Position numbers and translations under genes: made by a program
Notes under the pieces: generated by a model
The model's input: only the letters and a program-made list of their open reading frames with translations
The model's database searches: none
What the model was told of the DNA's origin: nothing
From: Streptomyces seoulensis
GTDB lineage: Bacteria > Actinomycetota > Actinomycetes > Streptomycetales > Streptomycetaceae
NCBI RefSeq assembly: GCF_022846655.1
Contig: NZ_AP025667.1
Span: 1,959,001 to 2,023,000, forward strand
Length of the DNA: 64,000 nt
Reading direction: 5' to 3'
Part shown: positions 1-9,466 of the stretch, piece after piece
How the letters are laid out: the number at the start of each line of letters is the position of its first letter
Numbering within the stretch: the first letter of the stretch is position 1

Positions 1-210
1 GATGGCTCCCTCGGGATGCGCGCGGTCGGCCGGGTGGCTCCCGGTCGCTGAGCCGTAGGGTTGCGGGCTCATGCAGAAGACAACGGGCGTCCTGTGGTGG
101 GGGTCACGCCCCAGGGGGAACGGAATCGAACCGACCACCGCGCAGGGTCACTTTCGGCACCGAATCGGCCACTGAGCGTCAACTCCGTGCACGGTCAAGG
201 AACTTGAACG
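1..210. other. Non-coding left edge upstream of rpfA
   Basis: No reading frame with convincing codon use or a ribosome-binding site was found here. The stretch contains a weak CRP-like half site around 94-107 (GTGG then six bases then TCAC). It is probably the distal part of the rpfA control region or the spacer to a gene outside the window. Confidence 0.5.
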
Positions 211-226
211 GGTGATGTGGGTCACA
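211..226 (+). promoter_or_regulatory. CRP-like box upstream of rpfA
   Basis: The sequence GGTGATGTGGGTCACA matches the cAMP-receptor-protein pattern TGTGA-N6-TCACA at every defined position but the first. Its centre lies about 60 bp upstream of the start point predicted from the -10 element at 267-272, a classic class I activator position. Mycobacterial rpfA is known to be controlled by a CRP homologue, so the context fits. Actual binding is inferred. Confidence 0.6.
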
Positions 227-244
227 GGCGTCCTCACCCTATGG

Positions 245-272
245 TCGACAATTCCCGAAATAACCGTATGAA
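245..272 (+). promoter_or_regulatory. Vegetative-type promoter of rpfA
   Basis: A -35-like TCGACA (245-250) and a -10-like TATGAA (267-272) are separated by 16 bases in an unusually AT-rich patch. Transcription would start near 279 and leave a leader of about 259 nt before the rpfA start codon. It sits directly downstream of the CRP-like box. Confidence 0.5.
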
Positions 273-278
273 GTGGTT

Positions 279-1236
<958 letters not shown>

Positions 1237-1259
1237 CGCGTAGCCCCGCCTCGACGGCC

Positions 1260-1291
1260 ACGGCCGCCGCCCTCCTGAGGGCGGCGGCCGT
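1260..1291 (+). terminator. Strong hairpin after rpfA
   Basis: A perfect stem of about 15 GC-rich pairs (GGCCGCCGCCCTC with its complement) has a 2-base loop. It begins 24 bases after the rpfA stop codon. There is no long T run, which is usual in Streptomyces. Confidence 0.8.
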
Positions 1292-1653
1292 TCGCATACC
1301 TGTTCGTGCGGAACCGGTGAGCGGGGACGCGCCGGGGAACCCGTGAATTTCCTATGCGCCGTCAGATCCCAGGCCTCTGCGCCCTATTTCGCGGGAAAAA
1401 CGTCAGGTCCCGTTCTTGGCCGGTTCCGGTGTGTGATCCGACGCATTACGACCGGTAATTGAAGCCCGTGACCGGCCCTGCGGGAAAATTCTGTTCGATT
1501 ACCCCGTGAAGGTGAACGGAAACCCCCATACGTGTGACGAAGAGCGCGGGTCACCGGTGCGGGGAGCTGTGACAGAAGTGTGACCGGGCGGTACCCCGGA
1601 CCCGTCGGAACGGGTGCCTTCCGTAGTCGCCGCGCGCCGCCTAGCGTGGCCGC
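1292..1653. other. Intergenic region between rpfA and the I78-type gene
   Basis: No gene is seen. Several scattered TGTGA/GTCAC half sites occur (about 1530-1582) without a full palindrome. Just before the next ATG there is a TAGCGT hexamer ending 6 bases upstream, the arrangement expected for a leaderless transcript. Confidence 0.4.
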
Positions 1654-1869
1654 ATGGCACAGATTCCCGCTCCGCCACCGGAGCCGCAGGACACCCTGGA
1701 CAACTACGTCGGCCTGGCCGCGGAGGACGCCGACCGGCGCGCCCGGAGCCAGGGCTGGCAGACGGTGCGGGCGCTGCCGCCCGGCGCGGTCATCACCATG
1801 GAGTACCGCACGGGCCGCCTCAACTTCGAGGTGCGGGACGGCCGGGTCGCCCGTGTCTGGAAGGGCTGA
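1654..1869 (+). CDS. I78-family peptidase-inhibitor-like small protein
   Basis: This 71-residue protein matches the proteinase inhibitor I78 pattern: GWQTVRALPPG, then TMEYRTGRLNFE, then a final D-GRVARVWKG strand. In the family such proteins form a compact barrel with an exposed inhibitory loop. There is no signal peptide, so it is probably cytoplasmic and its target is unknown. No ribosome-binding site is visible. A TAGCGT -10-like hexamer 6 bases before the ATG points to a leaderless mRNA. The stop codon is only 8 bases from the convergent PAP2 gene. The two secreted proteases lie about 7 kb away and are not an evident target. Confidence 0.75.
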   Translation: MAQIPAPPPEPQDTLDNYVGLAAEDADRRARSQGWQTVRALPPGAVITMEYRTGRLNFEVRDGRVARVWKG

Positions 1870-1877
1870 CCCGGCCG

Positions 1878-2894
1878 TCAGGGGCGCGCGGCCTGGGAGG
1901 CGCCGCGCGGGAGCCGGTCCGCGGCGTGCGGCGGACGGCGGCTGCCCGCCGGGGTGACCGGGGTGCGCTCCGAGCGGGTGGTGTGCGGGCCCGGCGCCAG
2001 ATGGATCGGGGGCCGGGCACCGCGCGCGGACCCGACCGGCTCCCGCGTCGCGGCGGCCGGCTCGGCGACCTTGCCCAGGGGCTGGAGCGCCACCGGTGCG
2101 AGCGGCGCGGACGGCGCCGGTGCGGAACGCCGCCGACGGGCGCGCAGGCGGTCCCGCAGGGCGAACAGCGCGTCCTCGACCTTGGAGATCAGCGGCTCGA
2201 ACCACGGCAGCGCCAGCAGGATCAGCAGTCCGGCGGCCCAGCCCAGCAGCACGTCGCTCAGCCAGTGCGTACCGAGGTAGACGGTGGTGAGGCCGACGCC
2301 GAGCGAGGTGACGGCGGAGAGCGCCGACAGCCAGCGGCGCGCCGTCGGCGTGGAGGCCAGATAGGCCAGGATGCCCCAGGTCACGACCGCGTTGGCGGTG
2401 TGACCGCTGGGAAATATGTCTCCGCCCAGACCCATCTCGTTCGAGCCGATCACGGTGGCGTAGTGCGGGCCGAGCCGGCCCATGCCGAGCTTGGCGGCGC
2501 CGACCGTGATGTTCAGCAGCAGCAGCGAGGCGGCCAGGGTCAGCAGCGGACGGACCGTGTGCTGCCGCCAGGAGCGCCAGCCGAGCCAGGCCGCGACCAT
2601 CACCGCGGTGGGGCCGCGCTGGCCGAGCACCACGTAGTAGTCGAGGAAGGCGTGGATCTCGGGCCACTGCTGGTACGGCCGGAAGAACATGACCCGCCAG
2701 TCCAGCCGGACCAGCCAGGACGTGGTGATCACGGCCCACACGATCGCCAGGTAGAAGGCCAGGGTCGAGGAGAACAGCACGACCCGGTGCCGGGACATCC
2801 TCGGCACATCGATGTGGGCCGGTCGTTCCGGCTCACGGTCCAGCCTGGCGAACACCCGGTCCAGACGCCGGGTGAGGTTTCGTTCGGTACGCAC
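1878..2894 (-). CDS. PAP2-family membrane phosphatase
   Basis: The 338-residue integral membrane protein belongs to the phosphatidic acid phosphatase type 2 superfamily, which dephosphorylates lipid phosphates or pyrophosphates. All three signature motifs are visible: K135-LGMGR-LGP, the FPSGH box with His165, and the GTHWLSD box with His210 and Asp214. About six hydrophobic segments span residues 38-240. The last 90 residues are an Arg/Pro/Ala-rich cytoplasmic tail that looks disordered. The GTG start is read because a TAACGT -10-like element lies 7 bases upstream, consistent with leaderless transcription. The substrate could be undecaprenyl or phosphatidyl pyrophosphate and cannot be told from sequence. 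Confidence 0.88.
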   Translation of the reverse strand: MRTERNLTRRLDRVFARLDREPERPAHIDVPRMSRHRVVLFSSTLAFYLAIVWAVITTSWLVRLDWRVMFFRPYQQWPEIHAFLDYYVVLGQRGPTAVMVAAWLGWRSWRQHTVRPLLTLAASLLLLNITVGAAKLGMGRLGPHYATVIGSNEMGLGGDIFPSGHTANAVVTWGILAYLASTPTARRWLSALSAVTSLGVGLTTVYLGTHWLSDVLLGWAAGLLILLALPWFEPLISKVEDALFALRDRLRARRRRSAPAPSAPLAPVALQPLGKVAEPAAATREPVGSARGARPPIHLAPGPHTTRSERTPVTPAGSRRPPHAADRLPRGASQAARP

Positions 2895-3130
2895 CCAATC
2901 GACGTTACAGCGAGTGAGCTGTGTTCCTGGTCGTTACCGGGGCTTTGTGATGACGATGTGATGTGGGAAACCTCTCAGGAACCACTTGAATTCCTGAGCG
3001 TCGGCAATATCGCCGAAGCGGCCCCCGCAATTTCCCCGATCAGCCGGGGAGTGTCTTTATGGCGCTTTTAAATTGGTTCACCGAAAGGTGGCCTCGTATT
3101 CGGCGGGCGCTCACCCGGCCCGCGGGCCGG
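2895..3130. other. Hairpin-rich spacer with a doubtful 36-codon frame
   Basis: Three inverted repeats follow one another: CTCAGGAA/TTCCTGAG (2974-2998), TCGGC/GCCGA (3001-3016) and CCCCG/CGGGG (3034-3050). A plus-strand frame from ATG 2961 to TAA 3071 encodes 36 residues and contains a rare TTA leucine codon, but I see no ribosome-binding site. On the minus strand the hairpins would lie after the mannosyltransferase and before the PAP2 gene, so they may act as terminator and leader structure. Confidence 0.4.
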
Positions 3131-4297
3131 TCAGGGCGGGCCGGAGCCGTTCAGCCACAGGGCGCCGTAGAGGGCCGCGACGGCCGCGAGCGCCGCGGTG
3201 AGCAGCGCCGCGCGGGCCGGGCGGGCCCGGGCCAGGGCGCGGGCCAGGGGGAACAGCAGCGGGAAGGCCGGTAGCAGCAGGCGGGGCTTGGAGCCGAAGT
3301 AGCTCGACGCGCACAGGGCCAGCGCCAGCACGACCCCGCTGTACACGAGCAGCGCGAGCGGCTGCCGCTGGCGCACCCCGGCCAGGTACAGCCGGAGCAG
3401 CAGGGCGACGCCGAGGATCAGGGCGATGCCCGCGAGAGCCGAGGGGAACGCCGTGAGCATGGCGGCGACGAAGCGCGCGAAGGCGTACCCGCCGTCGAAG
3501 CCGTTGCGCCATCCCGCCTGGACGTCGAGATAGCCGAGCAGGCCGTCCCCGGTGCGGTGGCCCACCCACAGCACATAGGCCGCCGCGCCCAGCGGAGCCA
3601 GGGCCGCGCCGAGCACCCTTCGCCACGCCGGGGCGCGCGGCGCGCCGGGCGTGCTCCCGGTTCGTCGGGACGAGGCGATGGCCGCGACCCAGACCGCGGC
3701 GACCACCGCCGCCCCCACCGGCCGGGTGAGACCGGCGAACGAGGCCAGCAGCCCCGCCGTCACCCAGCGCCCGGACAGCACCGCGAACAGCGACCAGGCG
3801 GCCAGCGCGGTGAACAGGGACTCGCTGTACGCCATCGACTGCACGATCCCGACCGGCAGCACCGCCCACAGCAGCACCGCGCACACCCCGGCCCGCGCCC
3901 CGTACAGCCGGTCCGCCACCGCGAAGATCCCGCCGACCGCCGCGAGCGAGGCCAGCGCGGAGACCGCGAGACCCGCGTCCGCGTACGACAGCGGGGTCAC
4001 CGCGTGCAGCAGCCGCTCCAGCCAGGGCAGCAGCGGGAAGAACGCCAGGTCCGAGTGGACGTCACCGTCGGGCAGCCGGACCTCGTGGCCGTAGCCCGCC
4101 CCGGCGACCCGCGCGTACCAGAGGGAGTCCCAGCGGGCGGAGAGCAGCTTGTGCGCGCTCGTGCCGCGTGCCGCGCTCCACACGGCCAGCACGGCCAGCC
4201 CCAGGGCGCGGACCTCCACGTACCCCAGGAGCGCGGGCAGGGCCCGGCGGGGGAGGGAGGTCGCGGGCGGGGCCGGCCGCGTAGCTGTTTCGGTCAC
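3131..4297 (-). CDS. PIG-V-like membrane mannosyltransferase
   Basis: This 388-residue multi-pass protein resembles GT-C mannosyltransferases of the PIG-V group, which use a polyprenyl-phosphate mannose donor on the outer face of the membrane. The first loop holds the family-type acidic motif RWDSLWYARVAGAGY, followed by DVHSDLAFFPLLPW. About nine to ten hydrophobic helices follow, with a SYADAGLAVS and AYSESLFTALA pattern typical of the family. The GTG start (VTETATRP) removes an unlikely Arg-rich upstream extension. The gene stands alone, divergent from the drug exporter. A role in protein mannosylation or surface glycans is inferred. Confidence 0.75.
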   Translation of the reverse strand: MTETATRPAPPATSLPRRALPALLGYVEVRALGLAVLAVWSAARGTSAHKLLSARWDSLWYARVAGAGYGHEVRLPDGDVHSDLAFFPLLPWLERLLHAVTPLSYADAGLAVSALASLAAVGGIFAVADRLYGARAGVCAVLLWAVLPVGIVQSMAYSESLFTALAAWSLFAVLSGRWVTAGLLASFAGLTRPVGAAVVAAVWVAAIASSRRTGSTPGAPRAPAWRRVLGAALAPLGAAAYVLWVGHRTGDGLLGYLDVQAGWRNGFDGGYAFARFVAAMLTAFPSALAGIALILGVALLLRLYLAGVRQRQPLALLVYSGVVLALALCASSYFGSKPRLLLPAFPLLFPLARALARARPARAALLTAALAAVAALYGALWLNGSGPP

Positions 4298-4373
4298 GCG
4301 CCGATTATCGACGGCCGCGCGGACCGCCCGGTCACACGCCGGTGAGCGCAGGTCGCGAGGGTGGCGCACGCCA

Positions 4374-4385
4374 CACCGATCGGTG
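4374..4385. promoter_or_regulatory. 12-bp perfect palindrome before the exporter gene
   Basis: CACCGATCGGTG lies between the divergent mannosyltransferase and DHA2 exporter genes. It could be an operator for a local repressor of the exporter, but no regulator gene adjoins it. Confidence 0.35.
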
Positions 4386-4554
4386 CGCACCGGTGAGAGG
4401 TCCGCCACGTGACCAGGGCATGAACTCGCGTACGCTGACGAGCCACCCGCGTGGGTCCGAGCGGGCCGGAGACACCGCTCCTCTCCGGCCGTACGGCGTG
4501 GAGACCCCACCCCGCCGACCCGCCGCACGCGAGGATTCTTCTGGAGGTACGTGT

Positions 4555-6204
4555 ATGTCCGGGACGACCGCGGCCGCCGTCAGGCCGTGCCGTCGGGCGG
4601 CCGGGGCCGGTGCCAACCGCTGGGTCGTCCTCGTCGTCCTCTGTGTCAGCCTGCTGCTCGTCGGCCTCGACGCCACCGTGCTGCACGTGGCGGTCCCCGC
4701 CGTCACCGAGGACCTCAGACCCAGCGCGGTGGAACTGCTCTGGATCGTCGACATCTATCCCCTGGTCTGCGCCTCGCTGCTGATCCTCTTCGGCACGCTG
4801 GGCGACCGGGTCGGACGCAGACGCGTCCTCCTGCTCGGCTACACCCTCTTCGGCCTGGCCTCGGCCCTGGCCGCGCTCGCCCACAACGGCGAGACGCTGA
4901 TCCTGGCCCGCGCGCTGCTCGGTGTCGGCGGCGCCATGATCATGCCGGCCACGCTGTCCATCCTGCGCCAGGTCTTCCCCGACCGGCGCGAACGGGCGCT
5001 CGCCATCGGCATCTGGAGCGCGGTCGCCGCCGTCGGCGCGGCCGTCGGCCCGCTGCTCGGCGGGTTCCTGCTGGAGCACTTCTGGTGGGGCTCCGTCTTC
5101 CTGGTCAACATCCCGCTGATGCTGGTGAGCCTGCCGGTCGGCCGGATGCTGCTGCCCGAGTCGCGCGGCGAGCGCGACGGCCCCTGGGACGTCGTCGGCG
5201 CGCTGATGGCGGCCGGCGGCCTGTTCGGCGTCGTCCTCGGCGTCAAGCGGCTCGGCGGCGGCGAGGACATGACCGGCCCGCTCACCCTGGTACCGCTCGT
5301 GGTGGGCGCGGCGCTCCTCTTCCTCTTCGTACGGCGCCAGTCCCGCCGCGCCCACCCCCTGGTCGACCTCGGCATGTTCCGGCGGCCCGCGTTCAGCACC
5401 TCCGTGGGCTGCATCGTGCTCGCCATGCTGGCCCTGGTCGGCCTGGAGCTGATCGCCGCGCAGTACCTCCAGCTCGTCCTGGGGCTGTCCCCGCTCCAGA
5501 CCGGGCTGCGGCTGCTGCCGCTGACCGTCGCCGCGATGGCGGCGGGCCTCGCGGGCGCGCGGGTGCTGCGCCTCCTCGGGCCGCGCCGGATGGTCTGCGC
5601 CGGGTTCTGCCTCACCGCCGTCGCCGTCGTCCTCCTCACCGCGATGGGCGGCCACGACAACACCCCGCTGCTCCTGACCGGCTTCGTCCTGCTCGGCTTC
5701 GGCCTGGAGACGACCCTCTTCGGGGCCTACGAGTCCATGCTCAGCGAGGCCCCGGCCGACCGGGCCGGCGGCGCCGCGGCCATCGGCGAGACCTCCTACC
5801 AGTTGGGCGCGGGCATCGGCATCGCCCTGCTCGGCAGCGTGATGAACGCGGCCTACGCGCCCGCCCTCAGCTCCGTGCCCGGCGTCCCCGCCTCCGCCTC
5901 CTCGGCGGCGGGCCGCTCGCTGGGCGAGGCCTACGAGGTGGCCGCACGGCTCGGCGGGCCCGCCGGAGCCGCGCTGCGCCACGCGGCCCGCGACTCCTTC
6001 GTGCACGGGCTGCACGTGACCCTGCTGGTCAGCGCCGGTCTGCTGCTGCTCGGCGCGCTGATGGCGCTCCGGCTGCCCAAGGTAATGAACTGCGCGCCGG
6101 AGGGCGCCGGGGCGCCGGAACCGGTGACGCAGACCCCCGTACCGCTCGCCAAGGGCGACCTCCCCGCGCCCAGGGCGGCCGGGAAACCCACGGTGTCCGC
6201 CTGA
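4555..6204 (+). CDS. DHA2-family (14-helix) drug:proton antiporter
   Basis: The 549-residue major-facilitator protein has the features of 14-helix DHA2 exporters such as those for antibiotics and quaternary compounds. Helix 1 carries LDATVLHVAVP, the loop between helices 2 and 3 carries GDRVGRRRVLLLG (motif A), and motif C-like GPLLGGFLLEHFWW lies in helix 5. It would expel hydrophobic compounds using the proton gradient. The ATG at 4555 is preceded by GGAGG at good spacing, while upstream in-frame codons read as unlikely Arg/Pro-rich sequence. No adjacent TetR or MarR gene is present, although the upstream palindrome could be an operator. The substrate is unknown. Confidence 0.88.
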   Translation: MSGTTAAAVRPCRRAAGAGANRWVVLVVLCVSLLLVGLDATVLHVAVPAVTEDLRPSAVELLWIVDIYPLVCASLLILFGTLGDRVGRRRVLLLGYTLFGLASALAALAHNGETLILARALLGVGGAMIMPATLSILRQVFPDRRERALAIGIWSAVAAVGAAVGPLLGGFLLEHFWWGSVFLVNIPLMLVSLPVGRMLLPESRGERDGPWDVVGALMAAGGLFGVVLGVKRLGGGEDMTGPLTLVPLVVGAALLFLFVRRQSRRAHPLVDLGMFRRPAFSTSVGCIVLAMLALVGLELIAAQYLQLVLGLSPLQTGLRLLPLTVAAMAAGLAGARVLRLLGPRRMVCAGFCLTAVAVVLLTAMGGHDNTPLLLTGFVLLGFGLETTLFGAYESMLSEAPADRAGGAAAIGETSYQLGAGIGIALLGSVMNAAYAPALSSVPGVPASASSAAGRSLGEAYEVAARLGGPAGAALRHAARDSFVHGLHVTLLVSAGLLLLGALMALRLPKVMNCAPEGAGAPEPVTQTPVPLAKGDLPAPRAAGKPTVSA

Positions 6205-6264
6205 CCGCGGCACTGTCGCTCTGGACGTGGGGCGGAGTCGGCCGTAACGTCGGCCGGGCATCGT

Positions 6265-6281
6265 AACTAGCGCTGCTAGTT
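6265..6281. promoter_or_regulatory. Operator-like 17-mer, copy 1 (AACTAGC-N3-GCTAGTT)
   Basis: AACTAGCGCTGCTAGTT is a perfect 7-3-7 inverted repeat 34 bases upstream of the acyl-CoA dehydrogenase start codon. CTAG is rare in Streptomyces DNA. Near-identical repeats with the same 3-base spacer occur at 49182 and 54253, the last beside a TetR gene. I infer a shared TetR operator. Confidence 0.7.
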
Positions 6282-6315
6282 TTCCTGAGCCGCACAGTGC
6301 CGGAGGGTGTTTCAC

Positions 6316-7506
6316 ATGTCCGCGTCCCCGAAGCCGCCCGCGTTCGATCCCGCCGACCCGCTCGGCCTGGACGACCTGCTCGACCCCGAGGACCTCGCCG
6401 TCCGCGACACCGTCCGCTCCTGGGCGGCGGACCGGGTCCTGCCGTACGTGGCCGACTGGTACGAGAAGGGCGAGCTGCCCGGCATCCGGGAGCTGGCCCG
6501 CGAACTCGGCTCGATCGGCGCTCTCGGCATGTCCCTGACCGGGTACGGCTGCGCGGGCGCGTCGTCCGTGCAGTACGGCCTCGCCTGCCTGGAGCTGGAG
6601 GCCGCCGACTCCGGCATCCGGTCCCTGGTCTCGGTGCAGGGCTCCCTCGCCATGTACGCGATCCACCGGTACGGCAGCGAGGAGCAGAAGAACGAGTGGC
6701 TGCCCCGCATGGCCTCCGGCGAGGTGATCGGCTGCTTCGGGCTGACCGAGCCCGACCACGGCTCCGACCCGGCCGGCATGCGTACGTTCGCCAAGCGGGA
6801 CGGCGACGACTGGGTGCTCAGCGGGCGCAAGATGTGGATCACCAACGGCTCGGTCGCCGGGGTCGCGGTGGTCTGGGCGCGTACCGAGGACGGCATCCGG
6901 GGCTTCGTCGTCCCCACCGACCTGCCCGGCTTCTCGGCGCCGGAGATCAAGCACAAGTGGTCCCTGCGGGCCTCCGTCACCAGCGAACTCGTCCTGGACG
7001 ACGTACGGCTGCCCGCCGACGCGGTGCTGCCGGAGGTCACCGGGCTGCGCGGACCGCTCGGCTGCCTCTCGCACGCCCGGTACGGCATCGTCTGGGGTTC
7101 GATGGGCGCCGCCCGCGCCAGCTTCGAGGCCGCCCTGGAGTACGCGCGGACGCGGGAGCAGTTCGGGCGGCCCATCGGGGGCTTCCAGCTCACCCAGGCC
7201 AAGCTCGCCGACATGGCGGTGGAGCTGCACAAGGGGATTCTGCTCGCCCATCATCTGGGGCGGCGGATGGACGCCGGGCGGCTGCGGCCCGAGCAGATCA
7301 GTTTCGGCAAGCTGAACAACGTCCGCGAGGCCATCGAGATCTGCCGTACGGCGCGGACGATCCTCGGTGCCAACGGGATCTCCCTGGAGTATCCCGTGAT
7401 GCGGCACGCGACCAACCTGGAGTCGGTGCTCACCTATGAGGGCACCGTGGAGATGCACCAGCTCGTGCTGGGCAAGGCGCTCACCGGGCTCGACGCCTTC
7501 CGGTGA
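6316..7506 (+). CDS. Acyl-CoA dehydrogenase, glutaryl-CoA-dehydrogenase-like
   Basis: The 396-residue FAD enzyme has the full acyl-CoA dehydrogenase fold: an N-terminal helical domain, the FGLTEPDHGSDPAGM flavin/substrate segment, the KMWITNGS strand and the C-terminal helical domain with REQFGRPIGGFQ. The catalytic base is in TYEGT (Glu375), as in glutaryl-CoA dehydrogenase, and the SLRASVTSELVLDD stretch also resembles that subgroup. Glutaryl-CoA dehydrogenases convert glutaryl-CoA to crotonyl-CoA in lysine and tryptophan breakdown. The exact substrate here is inferred. The ATG at 6316 follows GGAGGG. A terminator lies between this gene and the convergent sepF paralogue, and the upstream 17-mer suggests TetR control. 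Confidence 0.88.
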   Translation: MSASPKPPAFDPADPLGLDDLLDPEDLAVRDTVRSWAADRVLPYVADWYEKGELPGIRELARELGSIGALGMSLTGYGCAGASSVQYGLACLELEAADSGIRSLVSVQGSLAMYAIHRYGSEEQKNEWLPRMASGEVIGCFGLTEPDHGSDPAGMRTFAKRDGDDWVLSGRKMWITNGSVAGVAVVWARTEDGIRGFVVPTDLPGFSAPEIKHKWSLRASVTSELVLDDVRLPADAVLPEVTGLRGPLGCLSHARYGIVWGSMGAARASFEAALEYARTREQFGRPIGGFQLTQAKLADMAVELHKGILLAHHLGRRMDAGRLRPEQISFGKLNNVREAIEICRTARTILGANGISLEYPVMRHATNLESVLTYEGTVEMHQLVLGKALTGLDAFR

Positions 7507-7517
7507 GCCCCTGGGGG

Positions 7518-7542
7518 GGCGGGGCCGGTGAACGGCCCCGCC
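7518..7542. terminator. Bidirectional hairpin between convergent genes
   Basis: GGCGGGGCCG and CGGCCCCGCC form a perfect 10-bp stem around a 5-base loop. It abuts the stop codon of the sepF paralogue and lies 11 bases after the dehydrogenase stop. Confidence 0.8.
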
Positions 7543-7980
7543 TCAGCTCTGGTTGAAGAAGCCGTCCTCCCGGCGGCCGGCCGGTTCGCCACTGATGATC
7601 TCGGTGTGGGCGGGCGTCAGCAGGAAGACCCGCGTCGCCACCCGCTCGATCGTGCCCCGCAGCCCGAAGGTGAGTCCGGCCGCGAAGTCCACCACGCGCT
7701 TGGCGTCGGCGCCCTCCATCGCCGTGAGGTTCATGATGACCGGGACACCGTCCCGGAACAGTTCGCCGATGGCGCGGGCGTCCCGGAAGCTGTCCGGGGT
7801 GACCGTGCCGATCCGGCGGCCCTTGTCCTCGGCCGTGTCCGCCGCCACCTTCACCCGCGGGTCGGTGACCCAGGCGTCTGCGGACTCCGTGCCCTCGGAG
7901 TAGTCGTCGTCGTAGTAACGCTCGTCATCGTTGTCGTCGACGAGGCCGAGCCACGCACTCGCCTTGCGTACCGATCCCAT
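7543..7980 (-). CDS. SepF-like cell division protein
   Basis: The 145-residue protein has a short N-terminal segment that could form a membrane-binding amphipathic helix ([14 protein letters not shown]), an acidic linker rich in Asp and Tyr, and a C-terminal SepF fold from about residue 55 ([19 protein letters not shown], then VIMNLTAM). SepF tethers FtsZ to the membrane at division sites. Streptomyces carry several paralogues, and this one stands outside the dcw cluster. From the gene neighbourhood I think it corresponds to the SepF-like protein SflA of S. coelicolor, but that assignment is from memory. It is divergent from the first protease gene across a 489-base gap. Confidence 0.88.
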   Translation of the reverse strand: MGSVRKASAWLGLVDDNDDERYYDDDYSEGTESADAWVTDPRVKVAADTAEDKGRRIGTVTPDSFRDARAIGELFRDGVPVIMNLTAMEGADAKRVVDFAAGLTFGLRGTIERVATRVFLLTPAHTEIISGEPAGRREDGFFNQS

Positions 7981-8469
7981 GGACGCCTCCTCTCACAGCG
8001 GTCTTTCTCGTTCTTCGCTTCCCTATGGTCATCCATGATGCGGACGGCGCGCCAAGTGGATAGACGCCGCGCGGGGGGTTTGTGACGGTACTGGTGCACG
8101 ATCGATCCGTCGAGAGCCCTTGTGCCCCAAGGGCTCCGACTCATACGGCTGCTGACTGAGAGTGAAATATGATTTGTCGCGGCGGACGGGTGATGTGTGG
8201 TGTGTCCGGGTGACAGAGGGGCGTCCGAGGTGGGGCGCATGGGGCGATTGTCGTCTTTTGTGACTTGAGGGGACGTCAGGGTGCGGGACCTGTATCGCCG
8301 TTGAGGCGGTGACGGCCGAAAGGCACTCTTGTGCCTACCGGTCGTTCGGCCGAATACTCCCCCTCAGCGCTTGTCAGGGGCATGCACGTCCGGACAGACC
8401 TGCCGCTGGCTGCGCCTCACGGGCCCCGACCCCACGCGGGCCCCCGAATTCCCCAGGAGGGAACGACAC
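7981..8469. other. Divergent control region, sepF-like gene and protease
   Basis: No gene is seen. At 8313-8352 there is a long interrupted hairpin: CGGCCGAA pairs with TTCGGCCG and, inside it, AGGCAC pairs with GTGCCT around a 4-base loop. It lies about 120 bases before the protease start and may be a terminator-like or leader structure. The promoters of both flanking genes should lie in this stretch, but I could not assign -35/-10 boxes. Confidence 0.45.
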
Positions 8470-9363
8470 GTGAGGATCAAGCGCACCACTCCCCGAGGCC
8501 GTATCGCCAGACGCACCCAGTTGACGGCCGCCGTCTCCGGCCTCCTTGCCGTGGCAGCGTTCGCCGCCCCCACCGCGCACGCCAGCGACGTCCACACGTT
8601 CAGCGCCAGTCAGCTCACCAAGGCGAGCGACTCCGTCCGCCAGGCCGACGTCCCCGGTACCGCCTGGGCCGTCGACAGCAAGACCAACCGCGTCCTCGTC
8701 ACCGTGGACAGCACGGTGTCCCAGGCCGAGATCTCCAAGATCAAGGAGCAGGCCGGCGCCGACGCGCTCACCATCAAGCGGACGCCCGGCAAGTTCAACA
8801 AGCTGATCACCGGCGGCGACGCCATCTACGGCGGCTCCTACCGGTGCTCGCTCGGCTTCAACGTGCGCAGCGGCAGCACGTACTACTTCCTGACCGCCGG
8901 GCACTGCGGTGAGGTCGCCTCCACCTGGTACAGCAACTCCGCCAAGACCACGCTGCTGGGCACCAACGTCGGGTACAGCTTCCCCGGCAACGACTTCGCG
9001 CTGGTGCGCTACACCAACTCCTCGATCGCGCACCCGAGCGCGGTCGGCAGCCAGACGATCAGCAGCGCGGCCACGCCGGCCGTGGGGGCCACGGTGACCC
9101 GGCGCGGGTCCACCACCGGCACCCACAGCGGGCGCGTCACCGCGCTGAACGCCACCGTCAACTACGGCAGCGGCGACGTGGTGTCCGGGCTCATCCAGAC
9201 CACCGTGTGCGCCGAGGGCGGTGACAGCGGCGGTCCGCTGTACGGCGGGAGCGTCGCCTACGGGCTGACCTCCGGGGGCAGCGGCAACTGCTCCTCCGGC
9301 GGTACGACGTTCTTCCAGCCGGTCACCGAGGCGCTGAGCTACTACGGGGTGACCCTTCCCTGA
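8470..9363 (+). CDS. sprB: Secreted streptogrisin B-like serine protease precursor
   Basis: The 297-residue preproprotease belongs to the chymotrypsin-like S1E family. A twin-positive signal peptide ends near AHA-SD (residue 38), a propeptide of about 74 residues follows, and the mature enzyme begins at ITGGDAIY (Ile113). The triad is His145 in TAGHC, Asp175 in GNDFALV and Ser253 in GDSGGP. Mature-region wording closely follows streptogrisin B of S. griseus. The propeptide normally acts as a folding chaperone and inhibitor. The GTG at 8470 is chosen because AGGAGGG lies 8 bases upstream and the signal peptide starts there. A terminator separates it from the second protease, so they are probably separate transcripts. 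Confidence 0.93.
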   Translation: MRIKRTTPRGRIARRTQLTAAVSGLLAVAAFAAPTAHASDVHTFSASQLTKASDSVRQADVPGTAWAVDSKTNRVLVTVDSTVSQAEISKIKEQAGADALTIKRTPGKFNKLITGGDAIYGGSYRCSLGFNVRSGSTYYFLTAGHCGEVASTWYSNSAKTTLLGTNVGYSFPGNDFALVRYTNSSIAHPSAVGSQTISSAATPAVGATVTRRGSTTGTHSGRVTALNATVNYGSGDVVSGLIQTTVCAEGGDSGGPLYGGSVAYGLTSGGSGNCSSGGTTFFQPVTEALSYYGVTLP

Positions 9364-9422
9364 GGTTCGCTGAGGTTCCCTGGCGTTCTCTGACGGGCCG
9401 TCCTCTCTGACGGGTCGGTTCG

Positions 9423-9466
9423 GCGGGCCCCCGCACGCGGCAACTCGCGTGCGGGGGCCCGCTTTT
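9423..9466 (+). terminator. Strong intrinsic terminator with T run
   Basis: A 17-bp perfect stem (GCGGGCCCCCGCACGCG with its complement) has a 6-base loop and is followed by TTTT. It lies 60 bases after the first protease. The remaining 280 bases to the next gene hold no reading frame and should contain its promoter. Confidence 0.92.

Noticed and set aside
94..107. GTGGTGGGGGTCAC as a second CRP box before rpfA
   Set aside because: Left half deviates (GTGG) and it is too far from the predicted start point.
3059..3274. 71-codon plus-strand frame beginning MALLNWF
   Set aside because: Most of it is antisense to the mannosyltransferase and becomes Arg/Gly-rich shadow. Only the first 20 codons lie in the spacer.
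4294..7458. 1054-codon minus-strand frame opposite the exporter and dehydrogenase
   Set aside because: Low-complexity Gly/Gln/Asp/Arg composition with no recognisable motif. Both genes on the other strand have full family motifs.
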